From Neckera pumila (Eukaryota > Streptophyta > Bryopsida > Hypnales > Neckeraceae): DNA of 64,000 bases. Of the stretch, positions 24,953 to 34,899 are shown piece after piece. The stretch lies in the NCBI GenBank assembly GCA_963969595.1, contig OZ018415.1, forward strand, positions 20,527,782-20,591,781, in the 5' to 3' direction. Under the pieces are notes generated by a model. It did no database searches. It was not told the DNA's origin and saw nothing but the letters and a program-made list of their open reading frames with translations. The translations under genes were made by a program, and so were the position numbers. Position 1 is the stretch's first letter, and every line of letters starts with the position of its first letter.

Positions 24953-26090
24953 TAGAATTTACTGAAAATACCTGAATTTCTAAAAAAATTATTTACTAGG
25001 ACTATGCATAAAACACACTTTATTGTGGTAGTGAATCAAGATTGGATTTCAGATACACCTTGAATTTGATTCACGTTGCTAACAGCACAGTCCCTTTAAG
25101 CAGCATAAAGAGACATCGTCGATGTATCTTTATGTTGTTTATTGCCTTTGCGTCTTTGCCATTTTTGTTGCTGTGAGATGTATAATGTAACATCTGCATA
25201 TTGGTTTGCATGTTAAACATTCAAACCAAAATGCAGATGCATATTCACACTTTGGTATTAAAAGTGGTGTTTGCAATATTCCAAATTTTCTCAAAAATTT
25301 AATTAAAACCCTAAATAAATTGAGTCCAAATAAAAATATTTGAAGTTCAACTACGCATGGTACATCAAATTGTCACTTGTATTCACATACACCATGTAAA
25401 CACAGCTCTCACATCTATGTATCCTCATGATTTCGTAAGGGTCGATTTGGGGCAATTTGGGACTCGTGCTCCTTCATAGTGTGCAGTTTCTTAACAATTT
25501 CATTATGGATTCAACATATTGATTATTATGGGCAAAATGTTTATGAGACCATTTGAATCTGCAAAAATCTCCTCCAATAAAACCCAGGATTTCTTACATG
25601 TGATAAATGGATCAACCAGACGAAGAACAGGCATCACAGGTGAAAAATGCAAGCATTTGTGAACGAGCTTGAAATAGGAGCTTTTCCCATAACTCCTTAA
25701 AAATGTTGTGCTGTGCACAGTGCCTATTGTCTTTTCCTTTTCTAACAATGAAGATTAAAATACAAAGTCCACAAATCCATCTAAAGAATAGGAAGGTGCA
25801 ACAAAATACCCTTCTGTGTCACATGTGGATTCTGGACCAACCTTGCTCCGACTTCCAGCACCAAAGTTTTTCTAGGATGCCAAGAAGCTGAAAAATCTTC
25901 TATAGTCTTGACAAGAATTCAAGGGTAAAATCACCATGTACAGTCATCAGATGGCCATTCCTGCAGAGAGGATCATTGGGATCTGACAAATCAAGTATGA
26001 GAGAGGTGCTAAAAGAAAAATATGCATTCAACTTCTAAATCTTTAGATTGGGCTATATTGCAGATATACAGCAATACTAGCTCCGTAATT
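24953..26090. other. Intergenic sequence, no gene recognised
   Basis: Only short open frames; none gives a recognisable protein. GC is somewhat higher than in the repeat-only blocks. Confidence 0.45.
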
Positions 26091-26217
26091 GAGGAGTTCC
26101 GTATCGTGGAGATATTGGTACACCCCGTGGGGATCTTGGGGATACTCATCTTGATGTTTATGAATCTGGTACATCTTCTGCTCCTTGCCCACTCTGTCAT
26201 TTCACAAACAACCTGAG
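26091..26217 (+). other. Exon-like open stretch, family unknown
   Basis: After an in-frame TGA there are 42 open codons including VPYRGDIGTPRGDLGDTH, LDVYESG and CPLCHFTNN, ending at AG|GTAACT, a plausible splice donor. Composition is protein-like (a CxxC pair, few repeats). It may be another captured fragment. The adjoining intron-like sequence is itself the dispersed repeat 26217-26481. Confidence 0.3.
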
Positions 26218-26481
26218 GTAACTGCACCTAATTCTTACCCGTTTTAAAAACCGACCCCTGCAGATTTCTTGCCTTCAATGTACTGCCTCTGTTTGCCTCT
26301 ATTCATGAGAGACTCAGTGACGTTTGTGTACATCTATTTCCAACACTTTGAAAATTCATAGTATATTCATTCAGAGTCCAAAAAATGCATAACAAGGGAA
26401 TCTAGAATACTCTTTGACTTCCAACAAAATCAAACAATGCTCAATTTCTTATTCGGAAGCACGCATTTGCGTGTAGTTACC
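26217..26481. repeat. ~270-bp dispersed repeat, copy 2
   Basis: Starts GGTAACTGCACCTAATT and ends GTAGTTACC; homologous to 14717-14996, with interior blocks in the same order. Confidence 0.6.
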
Positions 26482-27392
26482 TTACGGCATCGCGTTGTAA
26501 CAAATTGCACTAGACCAGCATCCTCAATTTCCAGAATACACAGATCTCAGTGAAAAGGATGAAAATCAGAGGTGAGCATGAATAAGTACCTGATTTGAGG
26601 CAACTGAAAGCCTGCGAGGTGGTCTAGAATCACTCTCAACCGCGTTGTGCGACGGATGCTGGTATTGCAACTGCTCAAAATTCTCAATTGACTGGCAATG
26701 CTGCCTGCAACTCCGCTGCTCGACTCTGCGTCCTCAGTAGGTTGTAGGCTGAGTGAGCTAATTGGTAAGGGTGGGATCTGAGCCAGGATCTGGGACGTAA
26801 ATGGTCCTGCTGAAGCTGTTCTCCTTATTGTCCTTAGCCCATGAAACTCACTCGGGTTCGATTCTCCATTTGGTGGCGTGTGCATAAAAGAATGGGATGG
26901 AATGATCTTCAGTCTCCGGAACGATTTTGAATGCTGAGCTTTGCTGGAGAAGTCAAAGGAAAATCATCAAGTGTTCCAGTAGTCCACCCTCATAGGACCC
27001 TCCAAACTTGTCATGAAACTAACGGTTTACCGTGAAGTGCACAAGCTAAAAATAGACAGTTTCACATTGGAAGCTCGAAGTCGATCACGTTTATTTTTCC
27101 AAATTATATTTGTAGATTTTCATATCTTCTTTCTATTTCGATACATTCCTTGAAAGCTTCCTAAATGATTAATTTGAGTTCCTAGAGAGATGGACGCGGA
27201 CATTTGGGCAATTAAATAAATATAACGCATAGGAGCGATGTGAATCCCATTGCCAAATGTGTAACGGATACTTCTTCAGTAAGCCCTCTCTGTGATGTAC
27301 TCTCATTGCTAAACACTTAGTATCAAAATTGCAAGCAACAAAACACGAGCTGTACCTGCGGGAGAAGCATAAGAAGTCCATATAGTGTCTTC

Positions 27393-28063
27393 GCTCATTG
27401 GGCCAAAACATGACGTTGCCTGCGCATTGGCCCAAAGATGGTGGCTCCTGCTCATTGGACAAAACATGGCGTAGGGGCCAAGCCAAAACCCTGAACCCTA
27501 GACTAAGACTAAGACTAAGGAGACTAAGGAGACCGTCGTTCCTCGTTCCTCGACGGCTGCTCAAAAGAGTCAGCAACGGGGTCCTCGCAAGACTCCCCCC
27601 TCCCGCATGGAGGGGTAGCAAATTGAATGGATAGGGGGCCTGAGGCCTCCTCCCACAATCCCCGAACCCTCGCTCAAGATGAACAAAACGCACTTCAACA
27701 CGATCGATTATAATACAAAGAGTTGCGCACCACGACAAAGGATTTGGTTGTGAACTTCTGAGATCGGTCTTCAACTGCTGCTACTGCGCTATCTCGGGCA
27801 TGGCCTTAATGAAAGCTCCGACGACGTCAGAAAGAAGCGCAAGGCAGCGACTGTAGAAATGCAAGGCGACAAAACCAAGGAAATCTCACGAATAACCTAC
27901 TGCAGCAGTGCGAGTAACAAAAAGCGAAAAAAGCGCGACCAGAAAAGTATTCCAGGCAATCTTGACGAGAGGAGAAAGGTTTCACGGGACCAGGCAGACG
28001 AGAAATGAATGCAGGCATGGAAACTGGAAAGGCGGCAGATCGAGACGGTATTTCATACCGCCG
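27393..28063. mobile_element. Dispersed promoter-like repeat R, copy R1 (long form)
   Basis: It contains CATTGGCCCAAAGATGGTGG, GTCAGCAACGGGGTCCTCGC, TAGCAAATTGAATGGATAGG and ends of the first half GCGCACCACGAC. It is followed by the second half, GGGCATGGCCTTAATGAAAG to ATGAATGCAGGCATGGAAAC. Both halves recur in R3 and the first half in R2. The TATA box of the other copies is replaced by repeats of CTAAGA. It lies where VAC14 exons are missing. Confidence 0.75.
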
Positions 28064-28156
28064 AGACGAAACAACAAGGAAAAATCGATCGGGGCTCTAA
28101 GTATTGGGGTCCCTTAAAGTCGCACCAACTTGTTTACTTGTACCAACAAATTTACA

Positions 28157-28411
28157 CTAATGTCCGTCTCTCAAGCGATTGAATAACAGAACTTGCAAGT
28201 TGTTAAGCCTGTAACACGTCGATGTGAGTGTCCGTAAGACATAAGGTTGGTTCGTGTTGTCAGATGGGAAGACAGCCATATCATCAACATAATTACAAAG
28301 AAAACAACCCCCACCAATGCACATTACATCGACAAAGTAATTAGGAATTAGTTTCATGTAGTCCTCGTGTCTTTTACTGTGTGAATGAATGACAAACGGC
28401 GGTAGTTTCAT
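28157..28411 (-). pseudogene. Copia-type reverse transcriptase relic
   Basis: An 84-codon open stretch includes FLCNYVDDMAVFPSDN followed by VLRTLTSTCYRLNNLQ. This fits the YVDD catalytic box and following segment of Ty1/copia reverse transcriptase. It is too short to be functional and sits beside repeat R1. Confidence 0.5.
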
Positions 28412-29481
28412 GTGAGTGCGATGTTAGTATCATTAGCATTCACATGATATTAAGTGGCATCTATTAAGTTAACAGGAGTCAACATTAATGTGACGATAAT
28501 TTAAAATTGTTTTGAAAACTGATCCAATTCCTATTAGATTAGCACTATCTTACTATTGATAACATCATCAGTCTCATGGGAGGATCTTAGCAACATGGTA
28601 ACAAGGGGAATAATCAATGGTAACAAGGGGAATAATCAATAGTAGAGACCGAGGCCATACCTGGGCAAGCAAACATAGGCTGACAGCGGCCATGGGTGAG
28701 TGGCACAAAGATGCCGACAAGGCAACAAACAGGTCCCGTCCACCAGGAATAGACAAGGCCTCTTTCAGAAGACCTCTCAAATCTGCTAGCTCTGGAGCAG
28801 TCAAAAGTATCAAGTTAAGCGCCTGCATAAAACATGGACCTGCGTCAGTATCTTTGGGAAGCAGACATCCACACCCGAAATTACAACTCAAGATGTACGT
28901 TCAAATATTTCGAGTATACCTGTCAATACATTCTCAACTGTGAAGACTCTACAGCACATGTCCACTAACAAAGCTCACCTGAACCATAATGGTAGCGAAC
29001 ACCAAGTCCTCTTCCTTGTCCAAAATGGCAGCCAGTTCCCGATAGACTCGTTCTGCACCCAGCAACTAGCATAGCCTTCGTAATGCCAATGTACCTCTCC
29101 TGAAACAAGCTAGATACTCTCCTATCAGAATCTCCGATTCGGATTGAAGTGTAAGGGGAGCTCATTCCTCATGAAACTAGCGACTTTCCTATTCAAGAGA
29201 TAACTGTTGAAATAAATGTGACTATTACATCAAATCACAGCACAATCATTGTAAATTATCCCGAATAGCAAACCAAGATAGTGCAGAAAGAAATCCAAGA
29301 AGCGCAATCAGGCTGATTAAATACATTGTACGAACTTTATCACGCAAAAAATTACTAGATGCAAAAGGTACAAGACCAAACCCTGCTTTCATCTTTCCAA
29401 CTACCATTCTGAAGAACCTAGGAGATAAAATTTCGACTTCGGAACTACCGTTCAAGAAGAGAGTGTATTGTCAGAAAAACC

Positions 29482-29812
29482 TGCTCATTAGCCAAAACAT
29501 GGCGTTGCTTGCTCATTGGCCCAAATATGGCGGCGCCTGCTCATTGGCCAAAACATGGCGTGGCGTAGGGGCCAAGCCAGAACCCTGAACCCTAGACTAT
29601 AAAAGGAGACCGTCGTTCCTTGTCAAAGCGACGGCTGCTCAAAAGAGTCAGCAACGGGGTCCTCGCAAGACTCCCCCCTCCCGCATGGAGGGGTAGCAAA
29701 TTGAATGGATAGGGGGCTTGAGGCCTCCTCCCACAATCCCCGAACCCTCAAGATCATTAACAAAAAGCACTTCAATACGATTATAATACAGAGAGTCGCG
29801 CACCAATTGTTG
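29482..29812. mobile_element. Dispersed promoter-like repeat R, copy R2 (short form)
   Basis: About 330 bp from TGCTCATTAGCC to GAGTCGCGCACCA, the first half only. It carries three CATTGGCC-like inverted CCAAT motifs and TATAAAAGG at 29598-29606. TG...CA termini would suit a solo LTR, but no target-site duplication was found. Its right end abuts the TOP3B coding fragment. Confidence 0.7.
29598..29606 (+). promoter_or_regulatory. TATA box in repeat R2
   Basis: TATAAAAGG, about 40-110 bp downstream of CATTGGCC motifs; identical sequence at 32819-32827 in R3. Confidence 0.55.
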
Positions 29813-32690
29813 ATGTGCACAAAAATGGACGCATCCATGCCTATGCCATGTTTCTCCATTAGAGTTATGAGCTCACTCTCAGTTGAATAGTCTGGAGGTG
29901 AAGTTCGTCCCTGAAGTATCAACAGCGAAGTTTTCAATGTTATTATATGAACACCAGTCATTAGAAAAACTTGAGAGATGTATTACAAGCAGACAGAACC
30001 ACTATATTCCACACTAGAAAGTCAGAAATTATGAAGTTGCTTCAACATCGAAGTAAAGTTGATCAAAGTTGACAGATGATAATAGAACTGGCACTTAAAT
30101 AAAGATGTACAATCAAGTAGTAAGAAGTAGCAACAAATTACCCATCACAGAAACTACAAGTCCTCAAAACCACGATATCAAACTACGTGGTTTCTTGAAG
30201 TGAACAAAGTCATAAGTATCCAACAAACACACACACACACCTGGTAGAGTTCCACATCTGTCATTGGGATCAACTCTCCACTAGAAATAGGTGGCAGACT
30301 TTCATCTGCCACAGCAAGCCATGGCATCACAGCTGTGAACCCCGCAGAGATCACAGCTTGCCCACTCGCAAAGAAATTCTCACCTCCAACAGCGAAAGTG
30401 ACCTTTGTTCTGACAGCATATATAGTACAAACCAATAAGAGAAAGGATATTCGTCACAATGGCAATGGCACAACAAAAGAAGAACCCTAAGCCAGACTGA
30501 TTACAAAGAGGCACCGATAACAGAAAAGGTTCACCTCACCTTGAATATATGCAGTCAGGGCTTACACTGCCAAGAAAATGTCGAGTAACATATTCATACA
30601 ATCTCCAAGCGTCCCCTCCTCCTAGCTCTGACTCTGTCGCCGATCTCATTGGGGTGATGGGAGGATGGTCACCTACATCAACCTCACCCCTGATTTCGGA
30701 GGATGAGGGCCGAGGGACATTAAAGAGGATGCATAGTCTCCCCAAATTAATTGGATGGTTTCGATGTACTGAAAGAGCCTCACGGACATCATAACTTGCC
30801 GGATATGCTGTGCTCTCCGTTCGAGGATAACTGTATAAGTAAAATTCTGGGATAAGTCAAACAGAAAGGTAAGAAGGCCTAATGCGAAATGCATCAAAAT
30901 TGAGCTGTTCGTAGTACCTGCTTTCACAACTGAAGAAAAGGACGCATTCCACGCAATCGGCGGGTCAAAGATAACTACGATATCCAACTCCTATAACATC
31001 CAGGTCGTGCATCTTTGAATCAACCAAATGTGAAATCAACACTTCACAAGAATTCGATATCGCAGCAATAGATACCTCAAATAACCTTGTATATAGAGGC
31101 ACTCAACAATTTGCATGGCATGATGTGGACCCATGTTAAGTGCACTTGGTGCAACCTAAATCAAATATGCACTTACTGATCAGACATCGAGACCAAGAAA
31201 ATGAACAGAGCATACATCGTGAAATGAGAAATAGGTCCAGCATCAGGACAACGAGAGATGAGCAGAATGCTGCATACGGACACGTACGTGGCAGCAAACC
31301 CCTCACATAGGTCACATCAAATTAAATGAAAGTTCCTTGAAACACCTCACAGCCCATCACATTCAACGCTTTCAAAATGATTGCATCGAAAAACCTTTCC
31401 TCATCACTCAAGGCTCCATCCACATTTTCATTGGTGAATGCCAAGCCAAAAACTAGACAAATCGTGCACGACGTCCGCTCCAATCTGGCTCTCGTGCGAG
31501 ACTAAGCAGTGGTGAGGAAGTCACCTTGAGCATGTCAACTGTGTTGAGGTCATGTGCACGGGCCTTTCTATCTTCTTTCTTTGTGACATCCGTCACACAA
31601 ATTGATCTGGCATCGGATACCAGCTTCTGGAACAGCATTGCGGCCTGCACCATACTTATAGGATAGCACCCAAAAGAATGATTCAATCATTACAGATCAC
31701 TTTCAACAAATCGTCTCGCTCCGCCATAATCAAATACGGAGAGAATAGTATGGAATCCCACCTGAATCAGACGTTAATCTTAGAAGCCCAACTAGAAACA
31801 GTAGTGAATCAAGCAGACTATATACGGAGAAGAGAAAATAAGCACACTAACTGGAACAGCTTAGTACTATAGCTTTACTGGTCTCTATATAAAAGGAACT
31901 CACAACCAAGGTTTAAATGCCGATAAACAAAATTCAGAAAAACCCAAACTCAAAATAACCTAGCATCCACGAGGATAGCGCAACCAAAACTCTTAAACAA
32001 TCCGAAATATGCTTGATACCTCACGATCAAAAAGGCGATTTCGGTCTCATTCCAGCATCAGTTGATGCCCGCTTTTGCTTATATGAGGTCTCACTCCCCC
32101 AAAAGGCTCTGGAACAAAAGTTGTAATTCGGAGGCTGCGCTCCACACAGAAACCCAGTGTCGGGGTTTGACAAGGTCCATACAGAGCAGAGTATCGGAAA
32201 ATCTGAGATCAAACTCCAAGAATACACAGAGACTCGCAAAAGACATATTGTTAGTTGTGAAGCTACATAACTTATATCTTAACAAAGTTACGCAATATTC
32301 AAACGAATGCAGAATATTTGACAGATTTGTGTCACAGAATTGTCTCTCCAATAAATTTCAACTGTCGTTACTTGTTCATGCAGAGTTGAACCCTTAGAGA
32401 TCGAGCACGTCCACACTTATATTAACTCTGTGATCTCTGGAAAGTTGTAATTAATTTAATATAGATCCAGTTGACACAATAATAAAAAAATAAAAAAAGG
32501 AGTGGGATTTACCCCAAAAGACGTACGAGATAACGCTAGCGTCAAGGTTGCCGTATTTTCCTTGAAAATATCGAGTCTGAAAACGGGTAAATGCTACACC
32601 AACTTTCAAATCTATTTCCTGCCGTGCGTCTACTGACAAAGCCTCATTCTGATTGGGCTCGCCAAGACTGCTCATTGCAGTTCGGACGTC
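29813..32690 (-). pseudogene. TOP3B: TOP3B (DNA topoisomerase 3-beta-like) pseudogene fragment
   Basis: TOP3B is a type IA topoisomerase. Pieces, in transcript order: about 32690-32523 ([35 protein letters not shown]); 32181-32020 ([16 protein letters not shown]); 31644-31525 (AAMLFQKLVSDARS ... LNTVDMLK); 31155 to about 31070 (SALNMGPHHAMQI); about 30990-30917; about 30690-30540 (VDVGDHPPITPMRSATE, GGDAWRLYEYV); 30409-30241 (GFTAVMPWLAVADESLP); 29910-29813 (PPDYSTESELITLMEKHGIG). Defects: TGA at 32047-32049, a lost acceptor before 32181, and loss of the GYISYPRTE catalytic-tyrosine motif in the 31155 exon (reads GYLRYL). The N-terminal TOPRIM exons and everything after HINN, including the zinc fingers, are missing. 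Repeats R3 and R2 sit at the two ends. Identity is firm; the gene is dead. Confidence 0.85.
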
Positions 32691-32747
32691 ATTGCAGTTC
32701 GAATCTCCACCCACGAGATGAGAGCCACCATCTCATCATTCACCACC

Positions 32748-33425
32748 TGCTCAATGGCCAAACCTACTCATTGGCCAAAACATGGCGTAGGGGCCAAGCC
32801 GAACCCTGAACCCGAGACTATAAAAGGAGACCGTCGTTCCTCGTCAAAGCGACGGCTGCTCAAAAGAGTCAGCAACGGGGTCCTCGCAAGACTCCCCCCT
32901 CCCGTATGGAGGGGTAGCAAATTGAATGGATAGGGGGCCTGAGGCCTCCTCCCACAATCCCCGAACCCTCAAGATCATCAGCAAAACGCACTTCAATACG
33001 ATCGATTAGAATACAGAGAGTTAATTGCGCACCACCACGATCGTGATTAATTGATAACGTACATAATTTCCATAAGATTTGTTTGTTTGTGAACTTCTGA
33101 GATCTTCAACTTTTGCTAGTACGCTGTCTCGATCGGGCATGGCCTTAATGAAAGCTCCAACGACGTCACAAAGATTTGAAGCGCAAGGCGACTGACAAGA
33201 CGCAAGGCGACGAAACCAAGGAAATTAAATCTCACGAATCAACTACTGCCGCAGTGCGAGTGACAAATTTAACAGCGAGAAAAGCGCGACCACGAAAGTC
33301 CTCCAGGCATTCTTGACGAGAGGAGAATTGAAAGATTTCACGGGACCAGGCAGACGAAAAATGAATGCAGGCATGGAAACGGGAAAGGCAGCAGATCCAG
33401 ACGGAGTGGAATTCCATACCGCCGA
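32748..33425. mobile_element. Dispersed promoter-like repeat R, copy R3 (long form)
   Basis: The first half (32748-33030) has CCAAT-type motifs, TATAAAAGG at 32819-32827 and TAGCAAATTGAATGGATAGG. The second half matches R1 through GGGCATGGCCTTAATGAAAG to ATGAATGCAGGCATGGAAAC. It lies just upstream of the truncated TOP3B fragment, replacing its 5' exons. Confidence 0.75.
32819..32827 (+). promoter_or_regulatory. TATA box in repeat R3
   Basis: TATAAAAGG in the same context as the R2 copy. Confidence 0.55.
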
Positions 33426-34650
33426 TCGAGACGCCCTCGAAGACGGTCAAGCTGTTGAGGTGGGCGTTCATCTGCTGGCCCAAGCTAGGCGCCCAGAAGC
33501 CCCGCTTCGTGCCCGTTCATCACAGCTCTCAAATTAGCAGGCTCAGCCATCAGTACTGGCACTTCTTTTTCTTTGGAATGAAGCTGCTGCTTGGTGGCCG
33601 CCTTGGGCCTTGACGACGAGCCCTTGCGCTTTCTTTCTTTCATGGATCGAATCAGAGATCAACCAACCGAGAATTAGTTAAGAAGTTTGATCCAAAGGAG
33701 ACGTATCCAACGTGAAATGATCGAAGACAGTTCAGTCTCCTACAAAAGCCTTGATAGCTAGCGAGGCTATCTATGGTGATATGACTATGGATTCCTTTCA
33801 GACAAGTTACCTCTGAATCGAATCGAGTCAAGTCAATCAAATGCCACAATTTAAAACAAGAAAATGCATGGACACGAGAAAATTCTAATGTTCAGACGAC
33901 CTAACTTTAAATATGTGGAATCGAATGGCATGGAATCAAGGAATTGAATTGCAAAATCGAATTGCAATCTTCTCTGCTAAGTAGTTTGCAGTTGCCTTAG
34001 TTCTACTAACCAAGGCTGCAGTTGATGAGACTTTCATGAAATTTTGAGAAAAAATACTCTGATCGTAAGACCAATATGAATGAAGAGTCTGTTCTACTAA
34101 CTAAGGATGCCCTCCTTGAGACTCTATGGGCACACACTATTAAACAGACCAACTGAGAATCAAATGCAACAGCTAAAGAAAATGGAAATAAAGAGGCAAT
34201 AGAAGTGTCTGCGGAAGCAGCAGAATCAAGTGGGAATGGAATTGTTGGGAAGCTTTTTAGTAATATGCACACCATGTAATGTGTGAGGTTATGAGAGTCT
34301 GAGGCACATAATGAATACGTACGTTAAAATAAACTGAAGGGTCTCAATGAATTGATTATAGGACTTCCAATTCAGGAAGTTTATGTACGTGATACAAGAA
34401 TACCAATGGTCTCAATTCTCCTCGCGTAGTGTAGGAGATTCATAGAGCGACCCAATAAAGAACTGAAAAATAATCTGGGGAAGGTTAAATTTCTTGAAAT
34501 TGATTTTTCAGTAAACCTGCAGCAAGAGTTGGAGAAGAATCAGTGTCCGGGAGAGACGATTGAGCAGTCGAGGCTTTAGGGTTTCTTGGAACTTGGATGA
34601 ATGATGTAGGATGAATGAGCTCGTCCAAGTTTCATATTTTAAAACTAATT
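33426..34650. other. Region beyond R3, possible further gene fragment
   Basis: On the minus strand from 33644 an ATG opens 52 codons including MKERKRKGSSSRPKAATKQQ and EPANLRAVMNGHEAGLL before a TAG. I do not recognise it. The rest shows no convincing exons. Confidence 0.3.
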
Positions 34651-34899
34651 CTTGTGCCCTGTACCGTTGTTACAGTTAGAATAAAATAAAAGTAAATGTA
34701 TTTTTTTAATTTTTTAATTCAAAAAAATTATTAACTTTGACATTGTGGGTTCAAACAAAGCCCATACACTCTTCTTCAGAGAAAGCTCTCCAGTGGTACC
34801 AAAAAATTCATACCTTAAGTTTGGTTGTTTGTTTGTTTGTTACGTTGACATCTCCCAGACCGTGCATCCCCCGGCTGCATGCTTGGTACCGTTGGAAAG

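Larger units (their letters stand above)
26588..29099 (-). pseudogene. VAC14: VAC14-like pseudogene fragment
   Basis: VAC14 is the HEAT-repeat scaffold of the PIKfyve/Fab1 lipid-kinase complex on endosomes and vacuoles. Pieces in order: 29099-28979 (LGAERVYRELAAIL and onward); 28822-28661 (ALNLILLTAPELADLRGLLK ... CHSPMAAVSLCLLAQ), intact in frame; and about 27010-26588 (QQSSAFKI, RRLKIIPSHSFM, IRRTASAGPFTSQILAQIPP, FEQLQYQHPSHN). Defects: TAG at 29066-29068 where the family has a hydrophobic residue, TGA at 26953-26955, a frame change near 26919-26923, and a one-base frame change near 26675 in a T run. The exon(s) encoding the conserved block between these pieces are missing and the space holds a dispersed repeat and a reverse-transcriptase relic. 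N-terminal HEAT exons are absent. High confidence in identity of the 28661-28822 exon. Confidence 0.8.

Noticed and set aside
29482..29812. Firm call of R2 as a solo LTR
   Set aside because: No 5-bp target duplication and no primer-binding site seen; kept as a dispersed repeat.
26588..32690. Reading VAC14 and TOP3B pieces as one live gene
   Set aside because: Two unrelated protein families, several stops and frameshifts, missing conserved blocks and a repeat at the junction.
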